NCBI GenBank assembly: GCA_026168455.1
Contig: CM047429.1
Span: 57,975,623 to 58,039,622, forward strand
Direction of reading: 5' to 3'
DNA length: 64,000 bases
DNA from: Theocolax elegans
Taxonomy: Eukaryota > Arthropoda > Insecta > Hymenoptera > Cerocephalidae
Shown here piece after piece: positions 54,338 through 64,000 of this stretch. How positions within the stretch are numbered: the stretch's first letter is position 1; every line of letters starts with the position of its first letter. Made by a program: the position numbers and the translations under genes. The notes under the pieces were generated by a model. The model was not told the DNA's origin, did not search any database, and was given only the letters and a program-made list of their open reading frames with translations.

Positions 54338-57108
54338 ATGATATTTCAAGAAAATATATTTTCATTATTTTGGAGTGGGCAAGGGTTGTCGTTTTACATT
54401 ACGACATTTTTACAATTACGCGTTACTTCATTTCTACGAGAAAGAATAATAAAATTCTACACGTCAACGTTAATAAGGAAGAATGTAAAAATTGAAGATC
54501 TAATAAAAAGTGAATGGCGGTTGTATGAAAAAATAAAAATGTATGCTCAAGGGATACAAAAAGAGATAGGTACTTAAATCGTACGTAAAATGCAAAAACG
54601 TTTACTGCGTGAAAGTGAACAAGAATAAACCAAATCCCTTCCTTGATCTACTTCCTTGTGTCTTCGCCGCTCCTGCCATCGAAGAAAATTGTATACGGGA
54701 ACTCCGAATAACACCATATGTCGATACAACAATGTATTGCATTCTCTGCTGTTTTTCGGAATTTCGAAAACTTATGCCTATTTTAAGAAAAGGGATAAAG
54801 TCACCCTGGTATCGTAGCTAAAGTCGTAAAAAATGTGCGATATATTGAATGTATGAATAATAAGAATTGTACACTTGAGTCGACTACGTAAGTATAAGTA
54901 ATGTTGATTCAAGTTTAATATACTGTTTAAACATTTGTTTAATCTTGTTGTAATAACGAAAAGTGATTTCTGTCATGAATGATGCCCGAATTTACTTTTT
55001 TTTACAAGATATATGATGTATCAAAGAAATTTTTGTTTATTGTTATTGTTATTGTTAAAATGCAATTTAATAATTTTTGTAAAAATAATGTCGTGGGATA
55101 TATATTTTTGCTATATTTTATAATTTTAAACATTGTAAAAAAAACATGTTTTATTTATGTAATTATTCACGACTACTTTATTTATCATGACTAAATTATT
55201 TTATTGTAATTGTTCATTTTTTACAGTACAGTTTTTAATAATTTTGTATTAATAAAATGTACGATTAATATATTAACTTTCACGTAATGCATATATATTT
55301 AATAATTAATATACAAAGTATATATGTATATGCGTCTAAGAATTTATAGAAGAGTCAAGAGAATCACTAGCAATGCAACTGCGAAATTATAAATTAAGAT
55401 GAATTGTATTTTTAATCAACTTAAAACATAATTTTATATAAATTTAAAATAATATACTGTACAGAAATTATATGAATCTATAAATATCAATTCAATTATG
55501 TTTTCTTCATTTTTAATAAGGCTTGACATTTATCTATAAACAAGACAAATACAAATTTTTTACCGCTTACATATAATCACACATTGTCCAGAAATATTTT
55601 AAAAATAAAACCGAACTCGAAATATAAATAATTGATCAAATAAGAACGTTTTTAGACATATCTCACTTTAATCTATTTCACTGCGAAACGTAAAAATTTT
55701 TTCAAAAGAATATATATATATATTTACAGTTACAAAAAGAAAACAAAACTGATGCGCATGTCAGAGCATATATATAAACATGATGATATTTGTTATATAT
55801 AATTCATATGAGAATGCAAATATACATATATTATATAGAATTATGAAGCGTTGAAATTAAAATAATCACAAGATTTAACTGTAGACAAGCGAGTAAAAAT
55901 AACTGATTTTCCATGATATCAGGGTGACTTTGTATCTCGTTATAAAAAAAAAGAGATAAATGGAAATATTATGAACGCGAGGCGCTGGCGCCTTGCTTTA
56001 TTAGTATCTTAAGCATAATTGATACTAGCCTTGAAAATTTAGCATAATATTCTTCGTTAGTCGTATAAGACTAAAGCAGTACAACAAATTTTTCGCCCGC
56101 GCGCTGTTCATCGGCCATTATACTGGAGAGATAGAGAACAGGAATGAGTTTCCCGTAGACAAATAATTGCTCTTTTTTGGAAGTACCTTATACTTTTTTT
56201 TATTATAATTATTATTTAATTTAATATATAAATTACGATTTTTTTGTATAATATAATATTATTATTACCAAGTTCGTGGTTAGAGCGCATGTACAGCTAA
56301 TTTTACAAAGCGAGAAAACTAATTTTAATTTTTCGAATTTTTCTTGAAAAGTCGAATAAAGCTCACTCCTGTTCTTTTATGAACGCACACATTCTTTAGT
56401 CGTAGATGTGTACAAGCTGTTGCAGGTCAACGCAAAGTAGCCCATGAGGAACAAAAAATGTCCACTGTCGCAGAGACGCATAAAACTCCCTTCACATACA
56501 TACAAAACGCACCTCATGCATTATATATAAAAAGAACAAACAAACAAGCGAAAGATGTAAACAAAATAAAGATATAGAGAATTGTAGTCAACAGCCAGAT
56601 TTTTTGTCCAGATGGAATGTTTTAATTCTTGCAAAAATAAAGAAAACACACGTTGGATATATATTATATAAATATATATGTATAAGTGAGAGTGGTATAA
56701 AAGGAGAAATGAACAAAAGTATGTATGATTAAAACAATCGTTTTCGTTATTCAATATTTTTTTTGTTTCCGTTTTTATTCGCTGTTTCACAGTGCAACTA
56801 ATAGTATTTATCTAATAACATGAAAAAAAAAAAAAATCGCGGTCATTTCCGAGACCGAGAGGGACTGAAAAAATTCGCATTGAAATATTTATTCTGTCTC
56901 TTATAATATATATGTATATATATCAATTAAATCTCTTTGTCGCTGATTTACGTTCTCTTTACAAGTAACAAATTCAATTCACATATCCGTTTCCCACGAT
57001 ACAATGTTCCTTTCGCGTTTATTCGGGCTTGAAAGACTATATATATACTCGCGTTTCTTATGATCTAATACGGTGGTTTATCTTCGAGTTGACTCGGTTT
57101 TCGTTTGT
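54338..57108. other. Intergenic region
   Basis: AT-rich. Two short plus-strand frames (54338-54577, 79 codons; 54609-54821, 70 codons) have fairly ordinary composition but no recognisable domain and no splice or promoter context. AATAAA on the minus strand at 56888-56893 may serve the exon ending at 57109. Confidence 0.4.
56888..56893 (-). terminator. Candidate poly(A) signal for the minus-strand exon at 57109
   Basis: AATAAA on the minus strand, about 215 bases beyond the TGA at 57109-57111. Confidence 0.3.
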
Positions 57109-57343
57109 TCACGTATTACCCTCGGGCCTCTGGTTTTCTTCGGTCGATTTATCATCGTGTTGAACAATTTTTACATCGAGGTAACACATTTTCTCCGGAT
57201 CAGCTGGCAAGCTTTCAGTATTGTGTACCGGGGTGTCGTAGCAAGGCGTTGCGCTTGGCGCGTAAACGTTCTCGAGTTGTTCGTACTGGCTCAGGGATTC
57301 GCTACTTCGTTGACTCGTTGCTGACAGGTTGCCACCTGTTTCC
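57109..57343 (-). CDS. Terminal coding exon of an unrecognised minus-strand gene
   Basis: Read on the minus strand from an acceptor AAATTTAG (AG at 57345-57344), one base completes a codon. Then 77 residues follow: ETGGNLSATSQRSSESLSQY, EQLENVYAPSATPCYDTPVH, NTESLPADPEKMCYLDVKIV and QHDDKSTEENQRPEGNT, then TGA. The composition is natural, codon use is mixed and GC is far above the flanks. There is no ATG at the start, so it is a 3' exon. The Ser-rich, acidic content with two tyrosines in short motifs resembles a cytoplasmic tail, but no family is recognised. The rest of the gene must lie at higher coordinates, possibly around or beyond bin3. A possible preceding mini-exon (57885-57932, HESYNGDVQDPGLSSG) is weakly supported. 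Confidence 0.6.
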
Positions 57344-58426
57344 CTAAATTTTTAAGAGAAATCAATTTATTATTTTACATTTATTATTTTCATTTCAGTT
57401 TTATTTAATGTTTGCTTAATTGCTTTCAGTCATTTTTATGTTATAGATAACATAATTCTTCAAGTTTTTTGTTTCAAATTTTTACTAATATATCATTAAA
57501 ATTTTTATAATTTTTCAATTTTGTTCAGATTATACTAATGAAACTTATATTAATATGATTCACAGGATACTTATATATGTGAGATAAAATAATTTAAAAA
57601 AATCAAGCTCTTATTGTGAAATGATGTACGTTGATTTTTTCAATACGACGAAATCAACTAATTTATGAAAAGAAAAGGAGATAAGGAAAATAGAAATAAA
57701 TCATTAATTAATTTCGAGCCAACAAGATGTTTTATTGGCTCGAAGAGGGGGAAGTTCTAGGCATAAACCCCCTCTCAATGGAAGATACCAGCTGTGGAAA
57801 TGAGTAAAATGAAAAAGATGCGTAATGCGTGTTGAATGAATATTAATGGTGTCGACGATGGTGATCATTCTGGGTCTTAGCGACCGCTCGATAAGCCGGG
57901 ATCCTGAACATCGCCGTTGTAACTCTCGTGGGCTAGGCGCCACGTATATGTAAGACAGCAGAAAGAAGAAAAGAAAGACGATAGTGAATGAAGGATAGAA
58001 TAAAACCGAATCCCTTGAAGATCGAAGGAAATCAAAAATGAATGCCCGCTTGCGCGGATGACCGATCGTGGCCGAAAACTCGAACGGAATGATATACGAC
58101 GCAAACTCGTTCGAACGTTTTTACTCGAGCGTCCCTCCCTGACCTCCTCCCCCGTTCCACTTCATCGAAACATCTACCACGGTCTACAATGGGCAGCGTT
58201 TCTTGCTCGCCTCTCCTAACACAAACCCGAACGAACGCTACCCGAAATCGCGAAACAATCCTGCACGACGGAACACATTGTATAAAACATTATAAACCCA
58301 TTTCATTAACAATGTAAATACAGTTTTAGTTTACAACTATAACTTATATTTGATTAACACTTATTAACTAAATGCATCCCTGAACTATACAATTAAATAC
58401 ACAATAATTATAAAAAATTGTATTAA
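57344..58426. other. Intergenic/intronic region with a GC-richer centre
   Basis: 57700-58260 is GC-richer than its surroundings. A possible small minus-strand exon (57885-57932) has an acceptor GCGCCTAG and a weak donor GTCGCT. It would be frame-compatible with the 57109-57343 exon only if the latter starts at its internal AG. No other exon is recognised. Confidence 0.35.
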
Positions 58427-58650
58427 TTAATGTGCATCGTCGATAGGCATCTGGCATACGGAGTTCGTCAACCCTCGTTCAGCGCTCGTCGTTCGGTATT
58501 CGACTACCCCACGTCCGTCGACCGAAGTCCGGCGTCCGGCGTCCGACGTCCGGCGTTCTGTATTAGTCGTACGACTAATTTTGAGTGTATTAAATATGTT
58601 GAACGACCGCGCATCTCCGCAGACGACGTTCATTCGTCTTGGGGGTAATC
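58427..58650. repeat. GC-rich block with degenerate TCCGGCG-type tandem words
   Basis: Around 58508-58556 the words GTCCGGC, GTCCGAC and GTCGACC recur in tandem. Both strands stay open because of this. The block abuts the helicase remnant and may belong to the same transposon. Confidence 0.4.
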
Positions 58651-58690
58651 CAAGAGTACCTAAACATCGTCTGTAGGTAGTATTTTTTTT

Positions 58691-58870
58691 AGTAAATTGG
58701 GGCTTTTTATAGCGCTTGATGATAAAAATAATGAAAATTTATTCTTTATTTATGGTTCAGGTGGTAGCGGAAAATGTTATTTATTATACGTTATCATTAA
58801 ATTTACTTGCACAGGTATTGCCGCTAATTCTTTAATTGATTCTAACAAATACAGAGGGAAATATAGTTAA
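58691..58870 (+). pseudogene. Remnant of a Pif1-type helicase (Helitron-like)
   Basis: The frame reads NENLFFIYGSGGSGKCYLLY, then VIIKFTCTGIAANSLI, then stops at 58868-58870. FIYGSGGSGK is a Walker A loop. The following TGIAA(N/T)LI is the next conserved block of Pif1/Helitron helicases. In intact proteins these two blocks are separated by roughly 25-30 residues; here by fewer, so an internal deletion is likely. There is no start codon and no other helicase motif. It is a decayed transposon fragment. Confidence 0.6.
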
Positions 58871-59828
58871 TTAATCCTACCTTTAAAAAGAGATGGACGT
58901 GAAAGTGAAGCGAAAATAATATCGTTTTGATTGGCTGTTATGAATATTATCGAATTATGGTTGCTAGGTACATTAGATTTTGGGACTGTTAGGGGGAGAG
59001 AGGGAGGCTTGGCGAGAAGACGTTAAGGTGAAAGAGTGCGAATGAAAAAAAGAGAGATAGATAGATAGTTATTTATCTATTAAGAGAGACAAAGAGAGAG
59101 AGAGAGAGAGGCACGAGTAAAAATTCAAAGATGACCACGTGAGCACTTAAAAGTTTAACCTATAATAATTCAAAATTAATTTTGAAAAAACGATAAAATT
59201 TAACGAAAACTGCGCGTTAGAAACTGCCTTTGTAATAATAAAATAGAGCTAATTGATAATATAATAACATATACACCAATTATAGTTTTTAATGAAGTTT
59301 TCAACATTTAAAAACTAAATTATAATAAAATCTGTATTTTAATTTTGTCAGCATCAAACCATACATAAAATAATATTATTTTGTTTTAGGAAATTAATTA
59401 AATTATACGTATTTGAACATAAAATTAATATCATAGAAATATTGAATTCATAATATAAAAATAACGTTGGAGAAACTTGAAAATTGCAATTCTATCTCAA
59501 AATTATGTGAATATCTCGATCTCGATTGGGGAATTAGAAATGAGTGAATGTTCTTGTATTTGTTATAAAGTCAGGGAATTAAAAAATTCAAAGTTGTTAT
59601 ATTTGTTATAAGATCAAGGAATGAAAAAATGCAAACATCGGCGCGCGTAGCGCTCCTTGATCATCTAGTTGAAACTAATTGAATAAATATTTTTTGAAAT
59701 ATATCCAATTTTATCGAATTACTTATATCACTGCATCTCGACTTATTATTGGAAATTAAAAAAAATATGGAAAAATATCGAAATGTATTGAATCATCAAC
59801 TACATCGAAGTATATCGAAATATATTAA
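58871..59828. other. Intergenic AT-rich region with simple repeats
   Basis: GATA and GA runs lie at about 59052-59112. The word CGGCGCGCGTAGCGCTCC near 59639 is similar to GCGCGCGGAGCGCGC near 25292. Both precede members of the same TTAA element family, so the element may be larger than drawn. No gene is seen. Confidence 0.4.
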
Positions 59829-60209
59829 CGGGATGTCGGACTCAAGCTACAGCGATCTACACCTTTCAACATAAGAATTATGTTGGAAATATTGCATTAA
59901 AAATTTGAAAAAATTTATATGGGTAGCTTAAAATAAAACCAAAGGCATGACATTTGATTTTTTAAGAAAAAATAAAGTTGCTAATAATAATTGAATAAAC
60001 AATTTTTGGTCGGTAATTATTCGTCTAAAAAGGCATGAATTTTCAACGCAAAAATCAGGATTATATTACACATTTAAAAACCTGAAAAAATTTGAGTATA
60101 CTGTTTAAAACATGCCTAAGGACATGACATTCAGGATTGTTATTAAAAAATTATTCTTTTGTTTATAAAAAAATATTAAAAATGACCATTTTCTGAGTCC
60201 GATATCCCC
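59829..60209. mobile_element. TTAA-flanked MITE (381 bp, piggyBac-like)
   Basis: TTAA (59825-59828), then CGGGATGTCGGACTCA. At the right end TGAGTCCGATATCCCC precedes TTAA (60210-60213). The terminal repeats match at 14 of 16 positions. It is related to 24484-25432. It sits 66 bases beyond the bin3 stop codon, so it probably lies in the bin3 3' UTR. Confidence 0.75.
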
Positions 60210-60275
60210 TTAACTTAATAATATATTAAGCGTTAGCGACTGAGGATCTTCGCTAGTATATATAGAATATTAAAA

Positions 60276-60641
60276 TTAAATGTACCAAGTTTCTTTACGC
60301 GCTTCCGCGGGAAACAATTCCCTTTCGTACTCCCTTCGTTCTTGTTCACGCTGTTCGAGACTTTGTCTACGGTCATTTCGCAATACCGCTGCCTCATCGT
60401 TTTCTTCATTTTCGGGAACCTCTACGTTACTTGTCACAGAAGCTGTTACCGTTGTCGTTGGAGCTGGACTGGCTAGACCCGCTTTTGTATAAAGATAAAT
60501 CGGCCTCTGAAAACCTTTCGATGGGTGAGGTGGCACCGAAAGTACCTCACACTTTTGGAATCCAACTTCTGCCGACAGTAGGTATTGCGTGAACTTCTGT
60601 GGGAAAAATTCTATGCTCTCGTAGTTCTTGTACATTTTTTC
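60276..60641 (-). CDS. bin3: bin3 last coding exon
   Basis: Residues 503-623: [52 protein letters not shown]. It then has a Thr/Val-rich and acidic tail ending KETWYI, stop TAA at 60278-60276. The acceptor is AAACAG just before 60641. Confidence 0.95.
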   Translation of the reverse strand, partial: EKMYKNYESIEFFPQKFTQYLLSAEVGFQKCEVLSVPPHPSKGFQRPIYLYTKAGLASPAPTTTVTASVTSNVEVPENEENDEAAVLRNDRRQSLEQREQERREYERELFPAEARKETWYI

Positions 60642-62705
60642 CTGTTTAAAAAGATTACGTTTTATTAGTTTAGTTATTCGTTATTGTTATAAATGTATTT
60701 ATTTTTTAGGAAAATTATTTTTAGTATTTTTTTTTAATTAATACCATAGTAATTAAATACGTTGCAAATACAATGATAATCCAAGAAAATTATATTATTA
60801 TATAAATATAAATAATATATTATAATTTATAAACGTAATACTTAAACGTTTCAACACGAATGTTTACTTACAGTTAAAGCTTTTCTTTTCGAATAACTAC
60901 TCCAATTTTGTGGTTCAAGAATTAATACTCCCCCAGGCCTTAGTTGTGCATACATTCTTTTAAAACTTTGTTTTAAACCTGAATCACCAAAGTTCAAATG
61001 AATCCACTTTGTTATTGATAAACAGATTATTGTATCAAATTGTGGTTGTTCTGAAGATAAAAGTGCATCATCTTCTAGTACGTAGTTTCCCTGAAGAAAC
61101 AAAACGTGGATATTAATAAATTAAATAAAATTGTACTTAAATTGTTTTAATGATATTTAAATTAATAAAATAATTAATACATATTAATAATGTATATCGT
61201 ATACAATAAGTATTTTTCTGTCAACTTTTTTTTAAAGTGAAAATTGTATATAAAGTAGGTCAATGTGTATGTTTACAAATATTTTTTTCTTGTACTAAGT
61301 AAAAGTTTACAATTAAAATATAAATATTAATTGATTAGAGGTAATTGATTAGAGTAAATTTAATATTTAATTTTCACTTGAATTAAAAAAACAAATTTGT
61401 AATTAAGCAAGAACGTACCTGAACAAATGTAACATTGTATGGAAAACCTTTATGACCATGTTTTGTAAAACCTGGTATATCTACAGGTCCATAATTAATA
61501 ACCATGGACATAGGAAAATAATTGGCATCGTATTCTTGATGATCCCCATTTTCAGTACTCGCTGGGGACTGTACACAATTAACATAATGTTTAACATTTT
61601 TCCTCGCAATGTTTATCAATTTCTTGTCAATATCAATTCCAGTTACACTACGAGCTAAAAAATCTCTTGCAACGGAAAGCGTAATGTGACCTATATTACA
61701 ACCAATGTCTAAAATGTCTTTTCCCGTAAAAAGTTCTTTTCTTTGAGTAAACACAGTTAGTCTTGAATCTATATTGTGGTGTGGATTTCTATATCCATAA
61801 TATCTATTATAATTTCCATATTGATATCTTGCATTCTTACTTTTAAAGTTTGGTTGTTTTTTCTTTTTACTTTGATTTGGTCGATGTTGTTGTCTTGGCT
61901 TCCATGCTCCTGGTTGAGGTATGACAGGACTTACAATTTTATCTTTAATATCAAGTTTCCTTAACCTTTTGTCTTTTGGTTCTTCTAAACCTTTTAATCG
62001 CAACTTGACTTTTTCTTTTGGTTGAGTATCTACTTTTGATTGTTGTGGTTCCTGTGGTGGTGATTTTGTAGGAGATGCAGCTTTTTGAGGTTCTACATCT
62101 ACCTTATCAACAATACTTTCTACCACTTTTGCTTCTTCAATTAAAACTGGAGCTTTAATTTCTGCTGTTTCATTGGTTTCGTCCCTTCCTGCACTAGATG
62201 GTCGCTTTCGTTTTCTATTTCTCTTTTTGGAATTCTTTTTTATAGGTGATATAAGTTGTTTTTCATACTCATCATCATCATTGCAATTAATAAGATTTAA
62301 CGGATCACATATATTAGGTGGAATAATGACTTCAATAGCCTCTTTCCTATGCTTTGGTGTTGGTAGAGGACTTGATTTTGGTGTAACTGCATTCATAGCT
62401 CTATTCACTTCTTCATCTTGCATACTGTTTAAATTCAGTGGATCGCAAATATTGCCACCAAGTAAAAATTTTGTTGGAGGAATGATTCCTCCATCTTTCT
62501 TTCTACGTTTATAAGTTGGAAAAACTTTGCCATTATTGGTAAAACTTTGCAAACGCTTACGCCCAAACTTGAAGTGTCTATTCTCTTCATGTTTGTGCTT
62601 TTTATGTGATGCATTAGATATTCTTCTTGCTTTACCATTGTTTTCATTTTCCTTTTTATTTATAACTCCAACTTTTGCTGGTCGATCAACTGTTGCTGAT
62701 GACAT
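60276..62705 (-). CDS. bin3: 7SK snRNA methylphosphate capping enzyme (MEPCE / Bin3), 3 exons
   Basis: Exons on the minus strand: 62705-61419, 61090-60872 and 60641-60276, all phase 0, giving 623 residues. It transfers methyl groups from S-adenosylmethionine to the 5' gamma-phosphate of 7SK snRNA, stabilising the 7SK-P-TEFb complex in the nucleus. The N-terminal half is basic and disordered ([12 protein letters not shown]) and carries the twice-occurring ICDPLNL motif known from MEPCE ([12 protein letters not shown]). The methyltransferase core has motif [16 protein letters not shown] (about 332-346), GIDIDKKLI, then [34 protein letters not shown], and GFQRPIYLY near the end. The insect protein has a 60-residue polar, acidic/Arg-rich tail after this. 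Human MEPCE is 689 residues, so the length fits. The start ATG lies 7 bases after a 3' splice site. Confidence 0.96.
60872..61090 (-). CDS. bin3: bin3 coding exon 2 (catalytic core)
   Basis: Residues 430-502: [61 protein letters not shown], donor GTAAGT. TKWIHLN is the MEPCE/BCDIN3D signature. Confidence 0.96.
61419..62705 (-). CDS. bin3: bin3 coding exon 1 (disordered N-terminus, SAM motif I)
   Basis: Residues 1-429, [13 protein letters not shown] to FPYNVTFVQ, donor GTACGT. It contains the disordered basic region, both ICDPLNL repeats and the SAM-binding glycine loop. Confidence 0.96.
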
Positions 62706-63650
62706 GTTGACTCTGTAATTAATAAATTAATAATTAATAACTTTATATTAAATTATAAATAATAAACTAAAAATTATTCAATGAAATGTGTTATAATGGA
62801 AATGTATGGTATTATACAGTTGTGAAACCATTTTTAATTATATAAATTTATTGGCAAGGTGACATGGGGTAATTACTACAACGAGTTTTAAAACAAGCGC
62901 TGAATTTTGAATTGTATAAACTCATTGAGAGAGTATCTAATTCTTTGATGCACAAACTACTCTGTATCAAGAAACTGCATAGTTATTATTTGTTAAAATT
63001 TGTTAAGTTATTATTATTAGTTAAAATTTGATTTTTGAGTAAAAACCAGTTAGAGTTAATGAAATGAAAGTATCAAATTATTAAAAACAGTTTTAGATAA
63101 AAGTTAATGTAAAAATTTTGAAAAGAAAGTTCCATACAAAAATTATAGAATTAAAAAAAGATATTAAAATAATTCAAATGTGACAAAAACTTATTTTTAA
63201 TAAATCAATTTAAAATAATAGTAATAAAAACGAACGAAAAATATATTTATCTTTTAAATTATTCGATTTATGTTGAAAATAGTCGAGTTAAATGAAAAAG
63301 GATAAAAAAAAGTAATAATTTGAATTTGGCGGGTTAGGACATGCGCAGAATATATCTTACGGGCAGGCAAGTCGGGCAGCTCCCCGATGCTGCTGCCTCC
63401 TTGGCCTACCCTCCCCAGGTATGCGTACTTACTGTATATCAAGTTCCTGATCCATTTGTGGTGACTCTTTCGATCATCTGATAAGCCCCAAAGGCTCAAT
63501 GTCTCATCCGAGGATGGCTGGACGCTAATGATTCCCGCGCTACCTTCGAGGATCACTCGACTATGAGAAGCCGTCGGTCGCTTCTCGACGTGTGCGCCGC
63601 CGAACGATATATACACGCGATGGCGATACGAGCGCGCTCACTCTCTGTCT
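62706..63650 (-). other. bin3: bin3 5' UTR and its intron
   Basis: An acceptor ATTACAG on the minus strand ends at 62713, so the leader of the coding exon is only 7 bases. Upstream, a GC-rich stretch (about 63361-63650) offers two donors: GTAAGT starting at 63432 and GTAAGA starting at 63360. A 120-codon frame here has no ATG and does not join bin3 in frame, so it is taken as untranslated. Confidence 0.5.
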
Positions 63651-63809
63651 CTGTCGCGCGCGAGTGCAAGCACGATTTTCCCGGCGAGTTGGCGACGCGG
63701 TTCCAGACGTAACTTGACCGCCGGTTGACAAGTTTTTGGGACGACTAAAAGCTATGTATTTCGCAATATAAGTGTTATATATATTTAATTCTCTATTTTT
63801 CCTTTACAG
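63600..63809. promoter_or_regulatory. GC-rich, probably bidirectional promoter
   Basis: CpG-rich sequence (63600-63730) lies between the bin3 5' UTR on the minus strand and a spliced-looking stretch on the plus strand. This head-to-head layout is inferred. Confidence 0.4.
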
Positions 63810-63872
63810 GGGAGAGGAGGTTTGTTTCCCTTTTGTTTTCAGGTGGCGTGAATAGATCGCGCGGACCGAAAG
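63810..63872 (+). other. Candidate early exon of a plus-strand gene leaving the window
   Basis: It is bounded by a strong acceptor (TTTTTCCTTTACAG) and a donor (GTAAAC at 63873). A second internal acceptor (TTGTTTTCAG) ends near 63841. The frame is open but there is no ATG. It could be 5' UTR. Confidence 0.3.
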
Positions 63873-64000
63873 GTAAACACTCCCGTGCGAGGATGTGTTA
63901 AGTATACGCTTTGTCTATTTATTTTCTCACTACTGTTTTTACTTACTTATAATACGATTATAAATACTATACCAGGATTTTCTCGACGTGTACGCTTACA

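Noticed and set aside
54609..54821. 70-codon plus-strand frame with ordinary composition
   Set aside because: No domain, promoter or splice context. Too short to claim as a gene.
57105..57347. 80-codon plus-strand frame
   Set aside because: Arg/Ser/Cys-rich shadow of the far better minus-strand exon at 57109-57343.
63254..63616. 120-codon minus-strand frame in the bin3 5' region
   Set aside because: No ATG, an in-frame stop just upstream, and it does not splice in frame to bin3. Taken as 5' UTR.
1..64000. CRISPR array, bacterial operons, tRNA genes or viral genes
   Set aside because: No regularly spaced repeats, no tRNA cloverleaf with A/B boxes, and no viral protein were recognised. The gene structures are spliced and metazoan.

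Overview
The window looks like insect nuclear DNA, most likely from a hymenopteran. This rests on very AT-rich introns without CpG depletion, short GC-richer exons with GT/AG junctions, long introns full of small DNA transposons, and two metazoan genes. The species cannot be named from sequence alone.

Gene 1 fills about 3.4-53.6 kb of the plus strand. It encodes a DCX-EMAP protein: two doublecortin (DCX) domains, a HELP motif and a WD40 beta-propeller. I joined sixteen coding exons whose phases all agree, giving 1146 codons plus a stop. An in-phase acidic exon at 37260-37601 would raise this to 1260. An unlisted exon at 17381-17533 would end translation after the first DCX domain and give a short isoform. 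The family binds microtubules, and the fly member organises mechanosensory cilia.

Gene 2 (60276-62705, minus) is a three-exon MEPCE/Bin3 RNA methyltransferase of 623 residues, the 7SK capping enzyme. Its 5' UTR appears to begin near 63.65 kb. That region is GC-rich and may be a bidirectional promoter for a plus-strand gene leaving the window at its right edge. Between genes 1 and 2 lies a convincing minus-strand terminal coding exon (57109-57343) of an unrecognised gene. It has no ATG and is easily missed.

The rest is introns and intergenic DNA rich in repeats. There are two near-identical tandem duplications (about 1.28 kb at 4.5-7.1 kb, about 1.36 kb at 42.1-44.8 kb). There is a 5S-rRNA-derived SINE with 15-bp target duplications (25480-25901) and a 2.1-kb inverted-repeat element with an unknown 250-residue ORF and a reverse-transcriptase tail (26461-28580). 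A large foldback lies at 31.6-32.3 kb, a Pif1-type helicase remnant at 58.7 kb, and several MITEs with TTAA or TA target sites are scattered through the window. GC-richer islands inside the 26-kb intron may be enhancers or alternative promoters. No CRISPR array, tRNA gene, intact rRNA gene or virus was seen.
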